A stretch of 64,000 nt of DNA from Cupriavidus agavae (GCF_004217045.1 NZ_SGXM01000005.1:62001-126000); one strand, 5' to 3'; counted from the first letter of the stretch, positions 25,329-35,375 are shown. Notes: generated by a model from the sequence alone, not told the origin. Numbers and translations: made by a program.

Positions 25329-26069
25329 TCAGAAGAACGAGTCGTCGTTCTGGGTGCCGTCGTCGACGTAGTCGTCGAGGCCGTTGTCCAGGTTGCCGTT
25401 GTCGAGGTTGCCGTTATCGGCCAGCAGGTTGTTGTTGCCGTTGCTGCCCGTGCCGTCGTCGCCGTAGAAGTTGTTGACGACCGTCTCGCCCGGCGCCGAT
25501 TGCCCGCCGCCGAACAGGCCACCCCCGCCGCTGCCGTGATGGAACAGCCCTTCGATACCCTGGAACAGCATCGCGCCGCCGGCCACGCCCGCAGCGGTGG
25601 TGGCGATCGACCCCAGCGTGCCGCCGAGCCCGCCGCCGCCCAGGAAGCCGCCGCGCGCAGGCTGGGCTGGCGCGGCCTGGTACTGGGGCTGCTGGGGTGG
25701 CTGATATTGGGGCTGCTGCGGGTACTGCGGGGGCTGGTACTGCGGCGCGGCCTGCTGCGGATAGCCGCCCGCCGTGCGGCCGGCGCTGGCGCCCCAGGCC
25801 GAGTCGCTGTCGGCAAAACCGCGCGATCCGCCAGCCTGGGCAGACCGGGCCGCCTGTAGCTGGCCCTGCAGCGCCTGGATCTGCGCCTGCGCGTTGTCCA
25901 GCGCGCGGTCCTGCATGATGGCGCGTACCACCAGCAGGTAGGCGGTGTCGGGCTGGCGCGCGGCGGCGTCGGCAATCAGCGCGGCGGCCTGCGGGTCCTT
26001 GGCTTCGGCGCGCGCCTGCGTAAGCTGGCTCAGGAAGGCTTCCAGTGCTTGAGCGTCTTGGGGGGTCAT
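25329..26069 (-). CDS. DUF2076 family protein with repetitive Pro/Gln and Asn/Asp tail
   Basis: Protein of 246 residues. The start is the ATG at 26069, with AAAGGTGA upstream. The N-terminal DUF2076 core (about 1-75) contains TPQDAQALEAFLSQL and ARQPDTAYLLVVRAIMQ. Then come a Pro/Gln/Tyr repeat (PQYQPPQYPQQPQYQPPQQP, about 108-130), a Gly-rich hydrophobic segment (GGTLGSIATTAAGVAGGAML) and an acidic Asn/Asp end (NGNLDNGNLDNGLDD) finishing in SFF. Function unknown; members may associate with the membrane through the Gly/Ala segment. Confidence 0.8.
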   Translation of the reverse strand: MTPQDAQALEAFLSQLTQARAEAKDPQAAALIADAAARQPDTAYLLVVRAIMQDRALDNAQAQIQALQGQLQAARSAQAGGSRGFADSDSAWGASAGRTAGGYPQQAAPQYQPPQYPQQPQYQPPQQPQYQAAPAQPARGGFLGGGGLGGTLGSIATTAAGVAGGAMLFQGIEGLFHHGSGGGGLFGGGQSAPGETVVNNFYGDDGTGSNGNNNLLADNGNLDNGNLDNGLDDYVDDGTQNDDSFF

Positions 26070-26113
26070 GGCGTCACCTTTATCGGTTCGGTTGCGGTAC
26101 GGCTCCAATCTAG

Positions 26114-27187
<1,074 letters not shown>

Positions 27188-27339
27188 TCTATTGGCCAGA
27201 AGGAGGCCGGGCAGGTCATGGCAACCGAACGGTCGTGCGCCTATACTGGGTTTTTGCTGCGCCGCAACAATGTCTGCAACGTCTGGAGACATGCACACAT
27301 CGATGTGGCGCGGAGTGAACTCAGCGTTTGGAGAGCACG

Positions 27340-27558
27340 ATGGTTCCTTGCGAACTCTGCAAGAACCTGCTGGGCCGACCCGGTTACGTTCCACCTCACC
27401 CGAAACTGTTACGTTCCGATAACGGCGCGCCGCGGGCCGAGCGCGCCGGCCAGCAGGTCTTTGTCTATACATGCCAGCACTGCCGGCAGGTGATTGCCCT
27501 GTCCACGCACGACGACGGGGCCGACTACTGGACCCGGCCCGAGCGCGCCGCGCGCTAG
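27340..27558 (+). CDS. Small zinc-ribbon hypothetical protein, 72 residues
   Basis: The start is the ATG at 27340, with GGAGAG just upstream. Two CxxC pairs, CELC near the N-terminus and CQHC in the middle, predict one zinc ribbon. The residues between (about 34) are basic and Pro-rich, and the tail is polar. It could bind nucleic acid or a protein partner; no specific function is suggested. It ends 10 nt before the convergent MscS gene. Confidence 0.65.
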   Translation: MVPCELCKNLLGRPGYVPPHPKLLRSDNGAPRAERAGQQVFVYTCQHCRQVIALSTHDDGADYWTRPERAAR

Positions 27559-27568
27559 CGCCGCCCGC

Positions 27569-29995
27569 CTACATGCCCAGCGCCGCCATGTTTTCCACGC
27601 GCAGCGTCTGCGGTTCCGACAGCGAGATGTTGGCCGCGCGCAGCCGCTTGAGAATCTCGAACAGCAGGTCGCTCTTGGTGCCGGCCGCGATGCGCGGGCT
27701 GCTCACGTAGCCGGTCACGCTCAGCGTGATGCCGTTCGGCGCCAGTTGGCTGAACGTCACCGACGGCGCGGGAATGTCGAGGATCGTCTCGTGCTGGCGG
27801 TAGACGTCCAGCAGCAGGTCGCGCACGGCCTCGGGGTCGGTGTTGAGCGGGAAGGTCAGCTGCAGCGTGGCCACGCCCTGGGTGCTGTTGCTCATCGTGA
27901 CGTTGCGCACGTTCTGCGAGATCAGCTGCGAATTGGGCACGATCACCGTGGAGCGGTCGCCCAGCTGGATCTCGGTGGCGCGCACGTTGATGCGGCGGAT
28001 GTCGCCTTCCACGCCGGCCAGGCTGACCATGTCGCCCACCTTGACCGGGCGCTCGGTCAGCAGGATCAGTCCCGAGACAAAGTTCTTGACGATCTCCTGC
28101 AGGCCGAAGCCGATACCCACCGACAGCGCGCTGACGATCCACGCCAGGTTTTCCCATTTCACGCCGAGCAGCGACAGCGTCAGCAGCACCAGCAGCACGT
28201 AGCCCACGTTGCTGAACAGCGTGATCAGCGATGCGCGCAGACCGGGCTCCTTGCAGAGCTTGGGCAGCAGTTCGGCATCGAGCCAGCGCCGCACCGAGCG
28301 CAGCAGCCAGATGCCCACCACGAGCGCGATCACCGCGTTCAGGATGCGGTCCGGCATGATGTTCATGCTGCGCAGCTTCTCGCCCCCGAGCACGGTCAGC
28401 AGCGTGTTGAGCAGGTCCGCCGGCGTGGTGCCGAAGCCGCCGGTCAGCAGCGCCAGCACCGCCACGAGCAGCAGCAGGCTGGCGCCGATGCCGGACAGCA
28501 CGGTCGAGACCTGCTCCAGGTGGCTGTCATCCACGCCGAACAGCTGCTTGATGATGCGCCCGCTGCGATGCTGGGCCGAGAACAGCGCCTCGCAGACGTC
28601 GCGCGTCAGTTGCGTCAGCAGGTACAGGCTGCACAGCACGATATCGAACCAGACCAGTTCGTAGGTCAGGAAGCGCGCGAAACTGATATAGCCCACCAGC
28701 AGCGCGCCGAACCCCACGATCACGATCAGCGTCACCGCCGCGTGGATCAGCCCGGCCAGCGTGGCGCGCTCCTCGGGCCGCTCGCCGGCGGCCACCAGTT
28801 CGCTGCGCACGCGGTTGGCGCGCAGCAGCGCCGCGCCGATCACGAGCACCACCACCAGCGATACCAGACCCCGGCCCAGCAGCGTGACCTGCACGCTGGT
28901 ATCGGCCATGCGGTTGAACTGTTCGAGCGTGCCGGCCAGCAGCAACAGGCCGGCCAGCAGCGTGGGAAACGGCTTCATGGCCAGCGCCACCGGGTCCGCC
29001 AGCGCCGGCAGCCGCCATGACGGATGCTGCGTGCAGAGCAGGGCGCGCCCCAGCCCCGCGATCAGCGCACTGGTCATCGTCAGCTTGGCGATCTCGGCCA
29101 TCAGGTCCTGCAGGCCGGCCGGCAGTTCCTCGCCGCCGGTGAACGCGGCATAGGCGATGCGCACCGCCAGCGCCGTGGTGACCACGGTGGTCAGCGCCGT
29201 GGCCAGCGCCAGCGCGCTGCGGCGCAGGCGGGTCTCGGGCAACTGGTGCAGGCAGAACCATGCCAGTCCGCGCTCCAGCAGCCGCCGGCCGAGCGACCAC
29301 ACGGCCAGCGCCAGACACAGCAGCAGGAGGGTCTTGCCGCGCTGGCCGGGCTCCCAGGCTACGCGCAGCACCGGCTTGATCTCGTCGGTGAAATTGCCCA
29401 GCCGCGTGCGGTCTTCCTCGCCAAGCCTGAACAGCGGCATCCAGAACGACGGGTTCAGGATGCTGTCCGAGCGCAGCGCGAGCTGGTCCTTGAGCCGGCT
29501 GCGCTGCAGCTTGGCCAACTGATCCTGCAGGTGGGCGATGTTGTCCTTGCTGTCGGCGGCCTGCTTCAGTTCGTCGTCGAGCTGCGCCTTGCGGGCATTG
29601 AGTTCGGCGCGCTGGCGCACCACGGCGGGCGCCTCGCGGGCCGTGGCGGCATCGGGCGGCGGGCCGAGCAGGTCGACCTGGGCCTGCAACTGCGCGCGCT
29701 GCGGCGTGAGCGAGGCGGTGAGCTTGTCGACATCCTCGTCGAGCTGGCGCAGCGTCTCGTTGAGATCGCCGAGGCGCAGGTCGCCCGAAGCGTTCGAAGC
29801 CAGTTGCTTGACGCGATCCTGCTCGGACTGCAGCCGCTTCAGCTCGGCCACGGCTTCGGCGTGGGTGAGGACGGGAATCTGCTGCGCTGCGGCCTCGGAG
29901 GCGGGCCGGGCCGCCGTTTCGGCAGCACCGGCAAAAGGCACTTGCAGCAGCGTAACAAGGACAAGGCTCATGACGAGCCAGGAGATACGACGCAT
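27569..29995 (-). CDS. MscS-family mechanosensitive channel with DUF3772 domain (MscK-like)
   Basis: Large inner-membrane channel of 808 residues that should open under membrane tension. The ATG at 29995 opens a signal peptide (ISWLVMSLVLVTLLQVPFAG). A periplasmic, coiled-coil DUF3772-type region (about 35-200) is rich in Leu/Gln/Lys. Some ten helices follow. The C-terminal MscS core is clear: pore helix region VGIGFGLQEIVKNFVSGLIL, then beta-domain TERPVKVGDMVSLAGVEGDI and IVPNSQLISQNVRNVT. The longer frame from 30076 is not needed. Divergent from the cytochrome gene. Confidence 0.88.
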   Translation of the reverse strand: MRRISWLVMSLVLVTLLQVPFAGAAETAARPASEAAAQQIPVLTHAEAVAELKRLQSEQDRVKQLASNASGDLRLGDLNETLRQLDEDVDKLTASLTPQRAQLQAQVDLLGPPPDAATAREAPAVVRQRAELNARKAQLDDELKQAADSKDNIAHLQDQLAKLQRSRLKDQLALRSDSILNPSFWMPLFRLGEEDRTRLGNFTDEIKPVLRVAWEPGQRGKTLLLLCLALAVWSLGRRLLERGLAWFCLHQLPETRLRRSALALATALTTVVTTALAVRIAYAAFTGGEELPAGLQDLMAEIAKLTMTSALIAGLGRALLCTQHPSWRLPALADPVALAMKPFPTLLAGLLLLAGTLEQFNRMADTSVQVTLLGRGLVSLVVVLVIGAALLRANRVRSELVAAGERPEERATLAGLIHAAVTLIVIVGFGALLVGYISFARFLTYELVWFDIVLCSLYLLTQLTRDVCEALFSAQHRSGRIIKQLFGVDDSHLEQVSTVLSGIGASLLLLVAVLALLTGGFGTTPADLLNTLLTVLGGEKLRSMNIMPDRILNAVIALVVGIWLLRSVRRWLDAELLPKLCKEPGLRASLITLFSNVGYVLLVLLTLSLLGVKWENLAWIVSALSVGIGFGLQEIVKNFVSGLILLTERPVKVGDMVSLAGVEGDIRRINVRATEIQLGDRSTVIVPNSQLISQNVRNVTMSNSTQGVATLQLTFPLNTDPEAVRDLLLDVYRQHETILDIPAPSVTFSQLAPNGITLSVTGYVSSPRIAAGTKSDLLFEILKRLRAANISLSEPQTLRVENMAALGM

Positions 29996-30122
29996 GAGGG
30001 GGGCGCGGTGGTTGACCGGCCGGGAATTATAAGCAGCGGGGTGGGGTGGTTTCGGCCTCAGGCTGCACAGGCTCACATGCTGTTACATAATTGGGGCCGC
30101 ATCAAACTCCAACCCACGCTTC

Positions 30123-30563
30123 ATGAAGCAAGTTCTTTTGTCTTCGGCCATCAACCGCTTGTCCCCTCGCCCAACGCCTCTGCCGCAAGCGGGAGAGGGG
30201 AGCAAAATTGCGGTGCTGCTGGCGCTTGTCGCGCTTGCTCTCCCCACCCACGCCGCCGACCTCGCGGCCGGCCGCGACATCTTCGCCACCCGCTGCGCCT
30301 CGTGCCATCAGGTCGGCCCCTCGGCGCGTGCCGCATTCGGCCCGCAACTGAACGCGCTGAACGGACGGAGGGCCGGCGACACCGCCGGCTACCGCTATTC
30401 CGACGCCATGAAGACCTCGAAAGTGGTCTGGAACGACGACACGCTGCGCGCCTTCCTGCAATCCCCCGGCAAGGTCGTGCCCGGCACCAGGATGCGCTTC
30501 TGGGGCATGAGCAACGCGCGGCAGATCGACGATCTGCTGGCCTACCTGCGCACGTTCCAGTAG
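30123..30563 (+). CDS. Periplasmic class I cytochrome c with REP-derived signal region
   Basis: Protein of 146 residues with one heme site, CASCH (about 59-63), and a distal Met ligand candidate in GTRMRFWGM. YRYSDAMK is typical of small soluble c-type cytochromes. The signal core IAVLLALVALALPTHA is normal. The n-region before it is about 27 residues long and includes PRPTPLPQAGEGS, encoded by a REP-type palindrome (30163-30208). A GTG at 30213 would remove that part, so the true start is uncertain. Likely a diffusible periplasmic electron carrier; its partner is not shown by context. Confidence 0.85.
   Translation: MKQVLLSSAINRLSPRPTPLPQAGEGSKIAVLLALVALALPTHAADLAAGRDIFATRCASCHQVGPSARAAFGPQLNALNGRRAGDTAGYRYSDAMKTSKVVWNDDTLRAFLQSPGKVVPGTRMRFWGMSNARQIDDLLAYLRTFQ
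30163..30208. repeat. REP-type palindrome inside the cytochrome c signal region
   Basis: CCCCTCGCCC at the left and GGGAGAGGGG at the right flank a central TGCCGCAAGC. The layout matches the dispersed CCCTCTCCC-GCGGGAGAGGG element seen perfectly at 49169-49192. It is read in frame as PRPTPLPQAGEG. Confidence 0.7.
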
Positions 30564-30564
30564 G

Positions 30565-31455
30565 TCAGGCCACGTGCGCTTCGAGGATCTCGACCATGCG
30601 CTGGGCCAGCGGCGACAGGTAGGCGCCGGCCCGTGACATGACGCCCACGCGGCGGCCCAGGTCCAGCGCGTCGGCGCGCAGCGCAATCGGCCGCAGGCTG
30701 GCGCGCTGGCTGTTGCCGGTGGCGCCGGCGATGCAGAGCATTTCGGTGCCGCGCACCAGATCGAACAGCGCCGTGCTGCTGAAATCGGTCTCCACGCGCA
30801 GGATCGGCTGTGGCAGGCCGAGGTCGGCGAAAGCGGCTTCGAGCTGCCGGCGCACCGGCACATGGGCGCCGGGGAGCAGCCAGTGCTGGCCCACCAGGTC
30901 GGCCAGGCCCAGGTTCTGGCGCCGGTGCAGCGGGTGGTTGTCGTCGGCCACCACGGCCAGCCGGTCCGTGAACAGTTCGCGGGAATCCAGCCTGCTGTTG
31001 GGCTGGCGCGGCAGGGGCGCCACGGCCAGGTCGATGTCGCCGGCCTGCACCAGATCCATCAGTTCGCCCGCCACGCGCATGGTCAGCCGCAGGCGTGCCA
31101 CGGGCCGCTCGCGGATCAGCTGCTGGCAGGCGCCCAGCACCAGCCCGGTTGGCATCGACGGCGAGTAGCCCAGCCGCAGCAGGCCCTGCTCGCCGGTCTG
31201 GATGCCGCGCAGCTCCTTGTACGCATCCTCGAACTCAAGCTGGATGCGCCGCGCGCGTTCCAGAAACACCGTGCCGGCCTGCGTGACGCGCATGCCGAGT
31301 GGCGTGCGCTCGAACAACGGCAGTTCCAGTTGCGCTTCCACACGCTGGATCGCCTTGGTCAGGGCCGGCTGCGACATGCCGAGCGCCTCGGCCGCGCGGC
31401 CGATGCCGCCGTGTTTGCCCACCGCCAGCACATAGTCGAGATCGCGACTCTCCAT
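30565..31455 (-). CDS. LysR-type regulator, divergent from acyl-CoA ligase set
   Basis: Transcription regulator of 296 residues. The N-terminal winged HTH reads RDLDYVLAVGKHGGIGRAAE, then MSQPALTKAIQRVEAQLELP. The effector domain has the usual two-lobe pattern (LRLGYSPSMPTGLVLG and DIDLAVAPLPRQPN). It is divergent from the ligase, acyl-CoA dehydrogenase and Bug genes across 106 bp and most likely controls them in response to their substrate or its CoA ester. A dyad in that gap is listed separately. Confidence 0.92.
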   Translation of the reverse strand: MESRDLDYVLAVGKHGGIGRAAEALGMSQPALTKAIQRVEAQLELPLFERTPLGMRVTQAGTVFLERARRIQLEFEDAYKELRGIQTGEQGLLRLGYSPSMPTGLVLGACQQLIRERPVARLRLTMRVAGELMDLVQAGDIDLAVAPLPRQPNSRLDSRELFTDRLAVVADDNHPLHRRQNLGLADLVGQHWLLPGAHVPVRRQLEAAFADLGLPQPILRVETDFSSTALFDLVRGTEMLCIAGATGNSQRASLRPIALRADALDLGRRVGVMSRAGAYLSPLAQRMVEILEAHVA

Positions 31456-31473
31456 CAGACATTCCTGTTGGTT

Positions 31474-31497
31474 ATGCCTTCATTCCGAAGGCGGCAT
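31474..31497. promoter_or_regulatory. Dyad, candidate LysR operator
   Basis: ATGCC (31474-31478) and GGCAT (31493-31497) flank GCCTTC-ATTCC-GAAGGC (31476-31492), a near-continuous dyad in the gap between the divergent LysR and ligase genes. LysR proteins bind such dyads at divergent promoters. It is 18 nt from the LysR start codon. Assignment is by position and symmetry only. Confidence 0.4.
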
Positions 31498-31561
31498 TGT
31501 GGTGATGCCAAGCATCTTACAGACTTGGCCCATACCAGAACCAGAATGCAAGGAGACATCG

Positions 31562-33115
31562 ATGACGTTCGCCTATTTCCTGCGGCGCGCGGCGCGCTAC
31601 TGGGGCGACAACCCCGCCGTGCTGTACCGCGACCGCGTGCTGACCTTCCGCCAACTTGACGAGCGTTCGACCCGGCTGGCCAACGCGCTGCTGTCGCTGG
31701 GGCTGCGCCAGGGCGACCGGGTGGCGATTCAGGCACGCAACTGCCCGGAGGTGGTCGAGATCGAGTGCGCGCTCTACAAGGCGGGACTGGTGAAAGCCGC
31801 GCTGAACCCGCGCTTCACGGCGGCCGAAGCCTCGGACGTGGCCGAAAACTGCACCCCGCGCGTGCTGATCGCCGGGCCGGGCTACACCGGCTATTCGGCG
31901 GCGACGCCGGGCTTCGGCAGCGTCGAGCATTTCATCGCCATTGCCGGCGAGGCAGCCGGCTACAGCGCCTACGAAAGCCTGGTCGAGCAGGGCGCCGACA
32001 CGCCCATCAACTACGTGCCGCAGCCCGACGACCTCGCCGTGCTCCATTTCTCGTCCGGTTCCACGGGCAAGATCAAGGCCGCGATGCAGAGTTATGGCAA
32101 CCGGCTGGCGTCGATGCGCAAGCTGATCCTGACGATGGATCAGCCCGCGCGTCCCGGCGACCGCCTGGCGCTGATCGGCCCGATCACGCACGCCTCGGGC
32201 ATGCTGATGCAGCCCTACCTGTTCCTCGGCGCCACGCTGGTGCTGTTCGAGAAGTTCGACACCGCCCGCTTCCTGGCCGATGTGGCACGGCTGCGCCTGA
32301 CGCACGTCTTCATGGTGCCCGCGATGATCAACATGCTGCTGGCCGAGCCCGCGCTGGCCACGGCTGACCTGAGCAGCCTCAGGACGCTGGCCTACGGCGC
32401 CGCCCCGATGGCGCCGGCACGCATCCGCGAGGCGTGGCAGCGCATCGGTCCGATCCTGTCGCAAGGCTACGGAGCGAGCGAATCCACCTCGGGCGTGACG
32501 CGGCTTTCCACCGCCGACCACGCGAAGGCGCTGGCCGAGCGGCCCGAGCGGCTGGCGTCGTGCGGCCGCTCGATGGGCGAGACCGAGGTGCGCGTGGTCA
32601 ACGAGCGCGGCGAGGAAGTCAGCGGCGACGAGATCGGCGAACTGGTGATCCGGGGCGCGGACGTGTTCCAGGGCTACTGGGGCGAGCCGGAGCTGACGCG
32701 CGAGGTGCTGGTCGACGGCTGGCTGCATACCGGCGACCTGGCCCGCGTGGACGCCGAGGGCTACATCTACCTGGTGGACCGCAAGAAGGACATGATCATC
32801 TCGGGCGGCTTCAACGTGTACCCGACCGAGGTGGAGGCCACGCTGTACCAGCACCCGGACGTGATGGAGGCGTGCGTGATCAGCGTGCCCGACGAAACCT
32901 GGGGCGAGACGGTCAAGGCCGTGGTGGCGCTGTGGCCGGGCCGGCAGGCCAGCGCGGCGGACCTGATCGGCCATTGCCGGGCGCGCATTGCCGACTACAA
33001 GTCGCCGCGCTCGGTGGATTTCGTGGCCGAACTGCCCAAGAACGCCAGCGGCAAGCTGGCCCGCAAGCTCGTGCGCGAGCAGTACTGGGTCGGCGAGAGC
33101 CGCCGCGTGAATTAA
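31562..33115 (+). CDS. Acyl-CoA ligase, AMP-binding family
   Basis: Activates a carboxylic acid to its CoA thioester with ATP, in the cytosol. Length is 517 residues. The start at 31562 has AAGGAGA upstream. Seen: P-loop HFSSGSTGKIKAAM, adenine-binding QGYGASESTSG, GWLHTGDLARVDAEGYIYLV and the C-terminal PKNASGKLARK with the catalytic Lys. PAMINMLLAEP and MQPYLFLGATLVLFEKF line the substrate pocket region. It is followed 10 nt later by an acyl-CoA dehydrogenase, so the acid probably enters beta-oxidation-type chemistry. Substrate cannot be read from sequence; medium-chain or aromatic acids are both possible. Confidence 0.9.
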   Translation: MTFAYFLRRAARYWGDNPAVLYRDRVLTFRQLDERSTRLANALLSLGLRQGDRVAIQARNCPEVVEIECALYKAGLVKAALNPRFTAAEASDVAENCTPRVLIAGPGYTGYSAATPGFGSVEHFIAIAGEAAGYSAYESLVEQGADTPINYVPQPDDLAVLHFSSGSTGKIKAAMQSYGNRLASMRKLILTMDQPARPGDRLALIGPITHASGMLMQPYLFLGATLVLFEKFDTARFLADVARLRLTHVFMVPAMINMLLAEPALATADLSSLRTLAYGAAPMAPARIREAWQRIGPILSQGYGASESTSGVTRLSTADHAKALAERPERLASCGRSMGETEVRVVNERGEEVSGDEIGELVIRGADVFQGYWGEPELTREVLVDGWLHTGDLARVDAEGYIYLVDRKKDMIISGGFNVYPTEVEATLYQHPDVMEACVISVPDETWGETVKAVVALWPGRQASAADLIGHCRARIADYKSPRSVDFVAELPKNASGKLARKLVREQYWVGESRRVN

Positions 33116-33125
33116 GGAAATTACG

Positions 33126-34301
33126 ATGTTCGACCATCTGACCAACCCGGTACTGATCGAAACCCGGGCCGCCGTGCAGCGCTACATCGACGAGGAGCTG
33201 CGCCCGCTGGAACGCGAACTGGGCCTTGGCACCGAGGACGCGTGGCCACGCGAGGTGCTGCGCGGCGTCTGGGCCCGCTCCAGCGAACTGGGCCTCTACG
33301 CGGCCTGCCTGCCCGTGGAACTGGGCGGGCGCGGCCTCAATATCGCCGAGCAGTGCGCGCTCAAGGCCGATCTGGCCGCCAGCGGCGCCGCGCTGGCGCC
33401 CCATGTGCTCGGCGATCTGGGCGGCCCGCCGCGCGTGGGCAACATGCTCAAGTACGCCACGCCGGACCAGGTGGCGCGCTATTTCGAGCCGGTGATCCGG
33501 GGCCAGAAATCCACGTGCTTCGCGCTGACCGAGCCGCACTCGGGATCGGACGCGCAGAGCATTCGCACCAGCGCGGCGGTGGACGGTGACGAACTTGTCA
33601 TCAACGGCACCAAGCACTACATCAGCGGCGCGCCGTTCGCGGATTTCGCCATCGTGATGTGCGTGACCGACGCCTCGACCACGCCGCCGGCTATCACGGC
33701 CGTACTGGTCGATCTGGACCTGCCGGGCGTGACGGTCAGCACCGAGTATGTGCCGATGTCGGGCCAGCATATCGACGCCGACATCCATTTCGAGAACGTG
33801 CGCGTGCCGCGCGCCAACATCTTCGGCGGCGAGGGCCGGGGCTTCAAGCTGGGCATGTCGCGTATCAACGTGAACCGGCTGCTGCATTGCCCGTCGATGC
33901 TGGGGCTGGCGATGCGCGCCTACGAGGCGTCGGTCGAGTACGCGGGCCAGCGCCGCCAGTTCGGCGGGTCGATTGCGCGCTTCCAGGCGATCCAGCATAT
34001 GCTGGCCGACATGGCGGCGGCGCTCTGGGCCTGCGAGAGCATGATCGCGCAGACCGCCATGCTGGCCGACGCCGGCGCGGACCTGCGCATGAAGGCCGCC
34101 GCGTGCAAGCTGTTCGTCTCGGAGCGCTGCTTCGAGGTGGCCGACAAGGCCGTGCAGATCCACGGCAACCTCGGCGTCACGCGCGGGCATCCCGTGGAGC
34201 AGACCTGGCGCAAGCTGCGCATGTTCCGCATCTTCACTGGCACCAGCGAAATCCAGCGCAATACCATCGCCAAGGCGATCCTGGAGCCCGCCTCCGCCTG
34301 A
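33126..34301 (+). CDS. Acyl-CoA dehydrogenase family flavoprotein
   Basis: FAD enzyme of 391 residues with the full family layout: N-terminal helical domain, FAD loop CFALTEPHSGSDAQ, a TKHYISGAPFADFAI segment in the beta domain, and the C-terminal helices with GQRRQFGGSIARFQAIQHML and IHGNLGVTRGHPVEQ. Oddity: the C-terminal motif reads IFTGTSEIQR, with Thr371 where medium-chain enzymes carry the catalytic Glu. The alternative Glu site of the isovaleryl type is Asn250 (NVNRLLHC). By eye, neither usual base is present, so the exact reaction is uncertain. Cotranscribed with the upstream ligase (10-nt gap). Confidence 0.88.
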   Translation: MFDHLTNPVLIETRAAVQRYIDEELRPLERELGLGTEDAWPREVLRGVWARSSELGLYAACLPVELGGRGLNIAEQCALKADLAASGAALAPHVLGDLGGPPRVGNMLKYATPDQVARYFEPVIRGQKSTCFALTEPHSGSDAQSIRTSAAVDGDELVINGTKHYISGAPFADFAIVMCVTDASTTPPAITAVLVDLDLPGVTVSTEYVPMSGQHIDADIHFENVRVPRANIFGGEGRGFKLGMSRINVNRLLHCPSMLGLAMRAYEASVEYAGQRRQFGGSIARFQAIQHMLADMAAALWACESMIAQTAMLADAGADLRMKAAACKLFVSERCFEVADKAVQIHGNLGVTRGHPVEQTWRKLRMFRIFTGTSEIQRNTIAKAILEPASA

Positions 34302-34360
34302 GATTCACCCCCGGGCGACGCGGCAGCAGACCGCGCGCCAGCCTGAACAGGAGACCACAC

Positions 34361-35356
34361 ATGAACCGACGTCAGTGGCTTGCCACGACCGGCGCCGCCG
34401 CACTGGGCGCGCTCGTATCCCGCAGCGGCTTCGCTGCCGCCACCGCAGCCAACTACCCCTCGCGCCCGATCCGGCTGATCGTGCCGTTCATCGCCGGCAC
34501 CGCGCCGGACACCGCCGCGCGCAGCCTGGCCGCCGAACTGGGGCCGATGCTGGGGCAGGCGGTGGTGGTGGAGAACATCGGCGGCGCGGGCGGCATCATC
34601 GGCGCCCGCGCGCTCAAGCGCGCCGAGCCCGATGGCTACACGCTGGGCATGCTGGCCAACCAGCACGTGATCAACGTCCACCTCTACCGCGACCCGCCGT
34701 ACGACGCGGTGAAGGACTTCACGGCGATTTCCACCGTCTCGGGCGGCCCGGTGGTGCTGGCCGTGCCGGCCTCGTCGCCGTACAAGACCGCCCGCGACCT
34801 GATCGACGCGATGAAGAAGAAGCCCGGCGCGCTGAACTACGGCTCGGGCGGCAAGGGCTCGGTGGCCCATCTGGCCGTGGAAAGCCTGCTGCACCAGACC
34901 CAGACCGATGCCGTGCACATCCCCTACAAGGGCGCCAGCGAGATCGTGACCGCCATGATCAGCGGCCAGACCCAGTTCGGCATGCCGGTGCTGTCGACAG
35001 CCGCGCCGTTCCTGCGCAACGGGCAGTTGCGGCCGCTGGCGGTGTCGTCGGCGGCGCGTTCGATCTATTTCCCGGAGGTGCCGACGCTGGCCGAGGCGCT
35101 GCCGCCGGGCTTTGTGCTCGACAACTGGAGCGGCCTGTTCGCCCCGGCGGGTTTGCCAGCCGGGCTGACCAGGCGGCTGTTCGAGGCGGTCTCGACGCTA
35201 CAGGCCAGCGGCAAGCTCGATGCGTCGGTCAAGGCCAATGCGGGGGAATTGCGGAAGAGTGAATCGCCGGCGCAGTTTTCTCAGATGGTGGCGGCTGAGA
35301 ATGCGCGGTACGGGAAGCTGATCGGGGAGATCGGGATGCGGGGGGAGGCGGGGTAA
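34361..35356 (+). CDS. Bug-family periplasmic solute receptor (TTT component)
   Basis: Periplasmic binding protein of 331 residues. The start at 34361 has AGGAGA upstream. The N-terminus MNRRQWLATTG has a twin-Arg-like pair and a signal sequence ending GFAAA. Bug pattern seen: NYPSRPIRLIVPFIAGTAPD, ENIGGAGGIIGARALKRAEP, DGYTLGMLANQH and HIPYKGASEIVTAMISGQTQ. Bug proteins bind carboxylates and work with TctAB-type membrane proteins or act as sensors. No tctA or tctB is nearby. It probably captures the acid used by the ligase/dehydrogenase pair. Confidence 0.93.
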   Translation: MNRRQWLATTGAAALGALVSRSGFAAATAANYPSRPIRLIVPFIAGTAPDTAARSLAAELGPMLGQAVVVENIGGAGGIIGARALKRAEPDGYTLGMLANQHVINVHLYRDPPYDAVKDFTAISTVSGGPVVLAVPASSPYKTARDLIDAMKKKPGALNYGSGGKGSVAHLAVESLLHQTQTDAVHIPYKGASEIVTAMISGQTQFGMPVLSTAAPFLRNGQLRPLAVSSAARSIYFPEVPTLAEALPPGFVLDNWSGLFAPAGLPAGLTRRLFEAVSTLQASGKLDASVKANAGELRKSESPAQFSQMVAAENARYGKLIGEIGMRGEAG

Positions 35357-35375
35357 CGATTGGGCGGCTGGAAAG

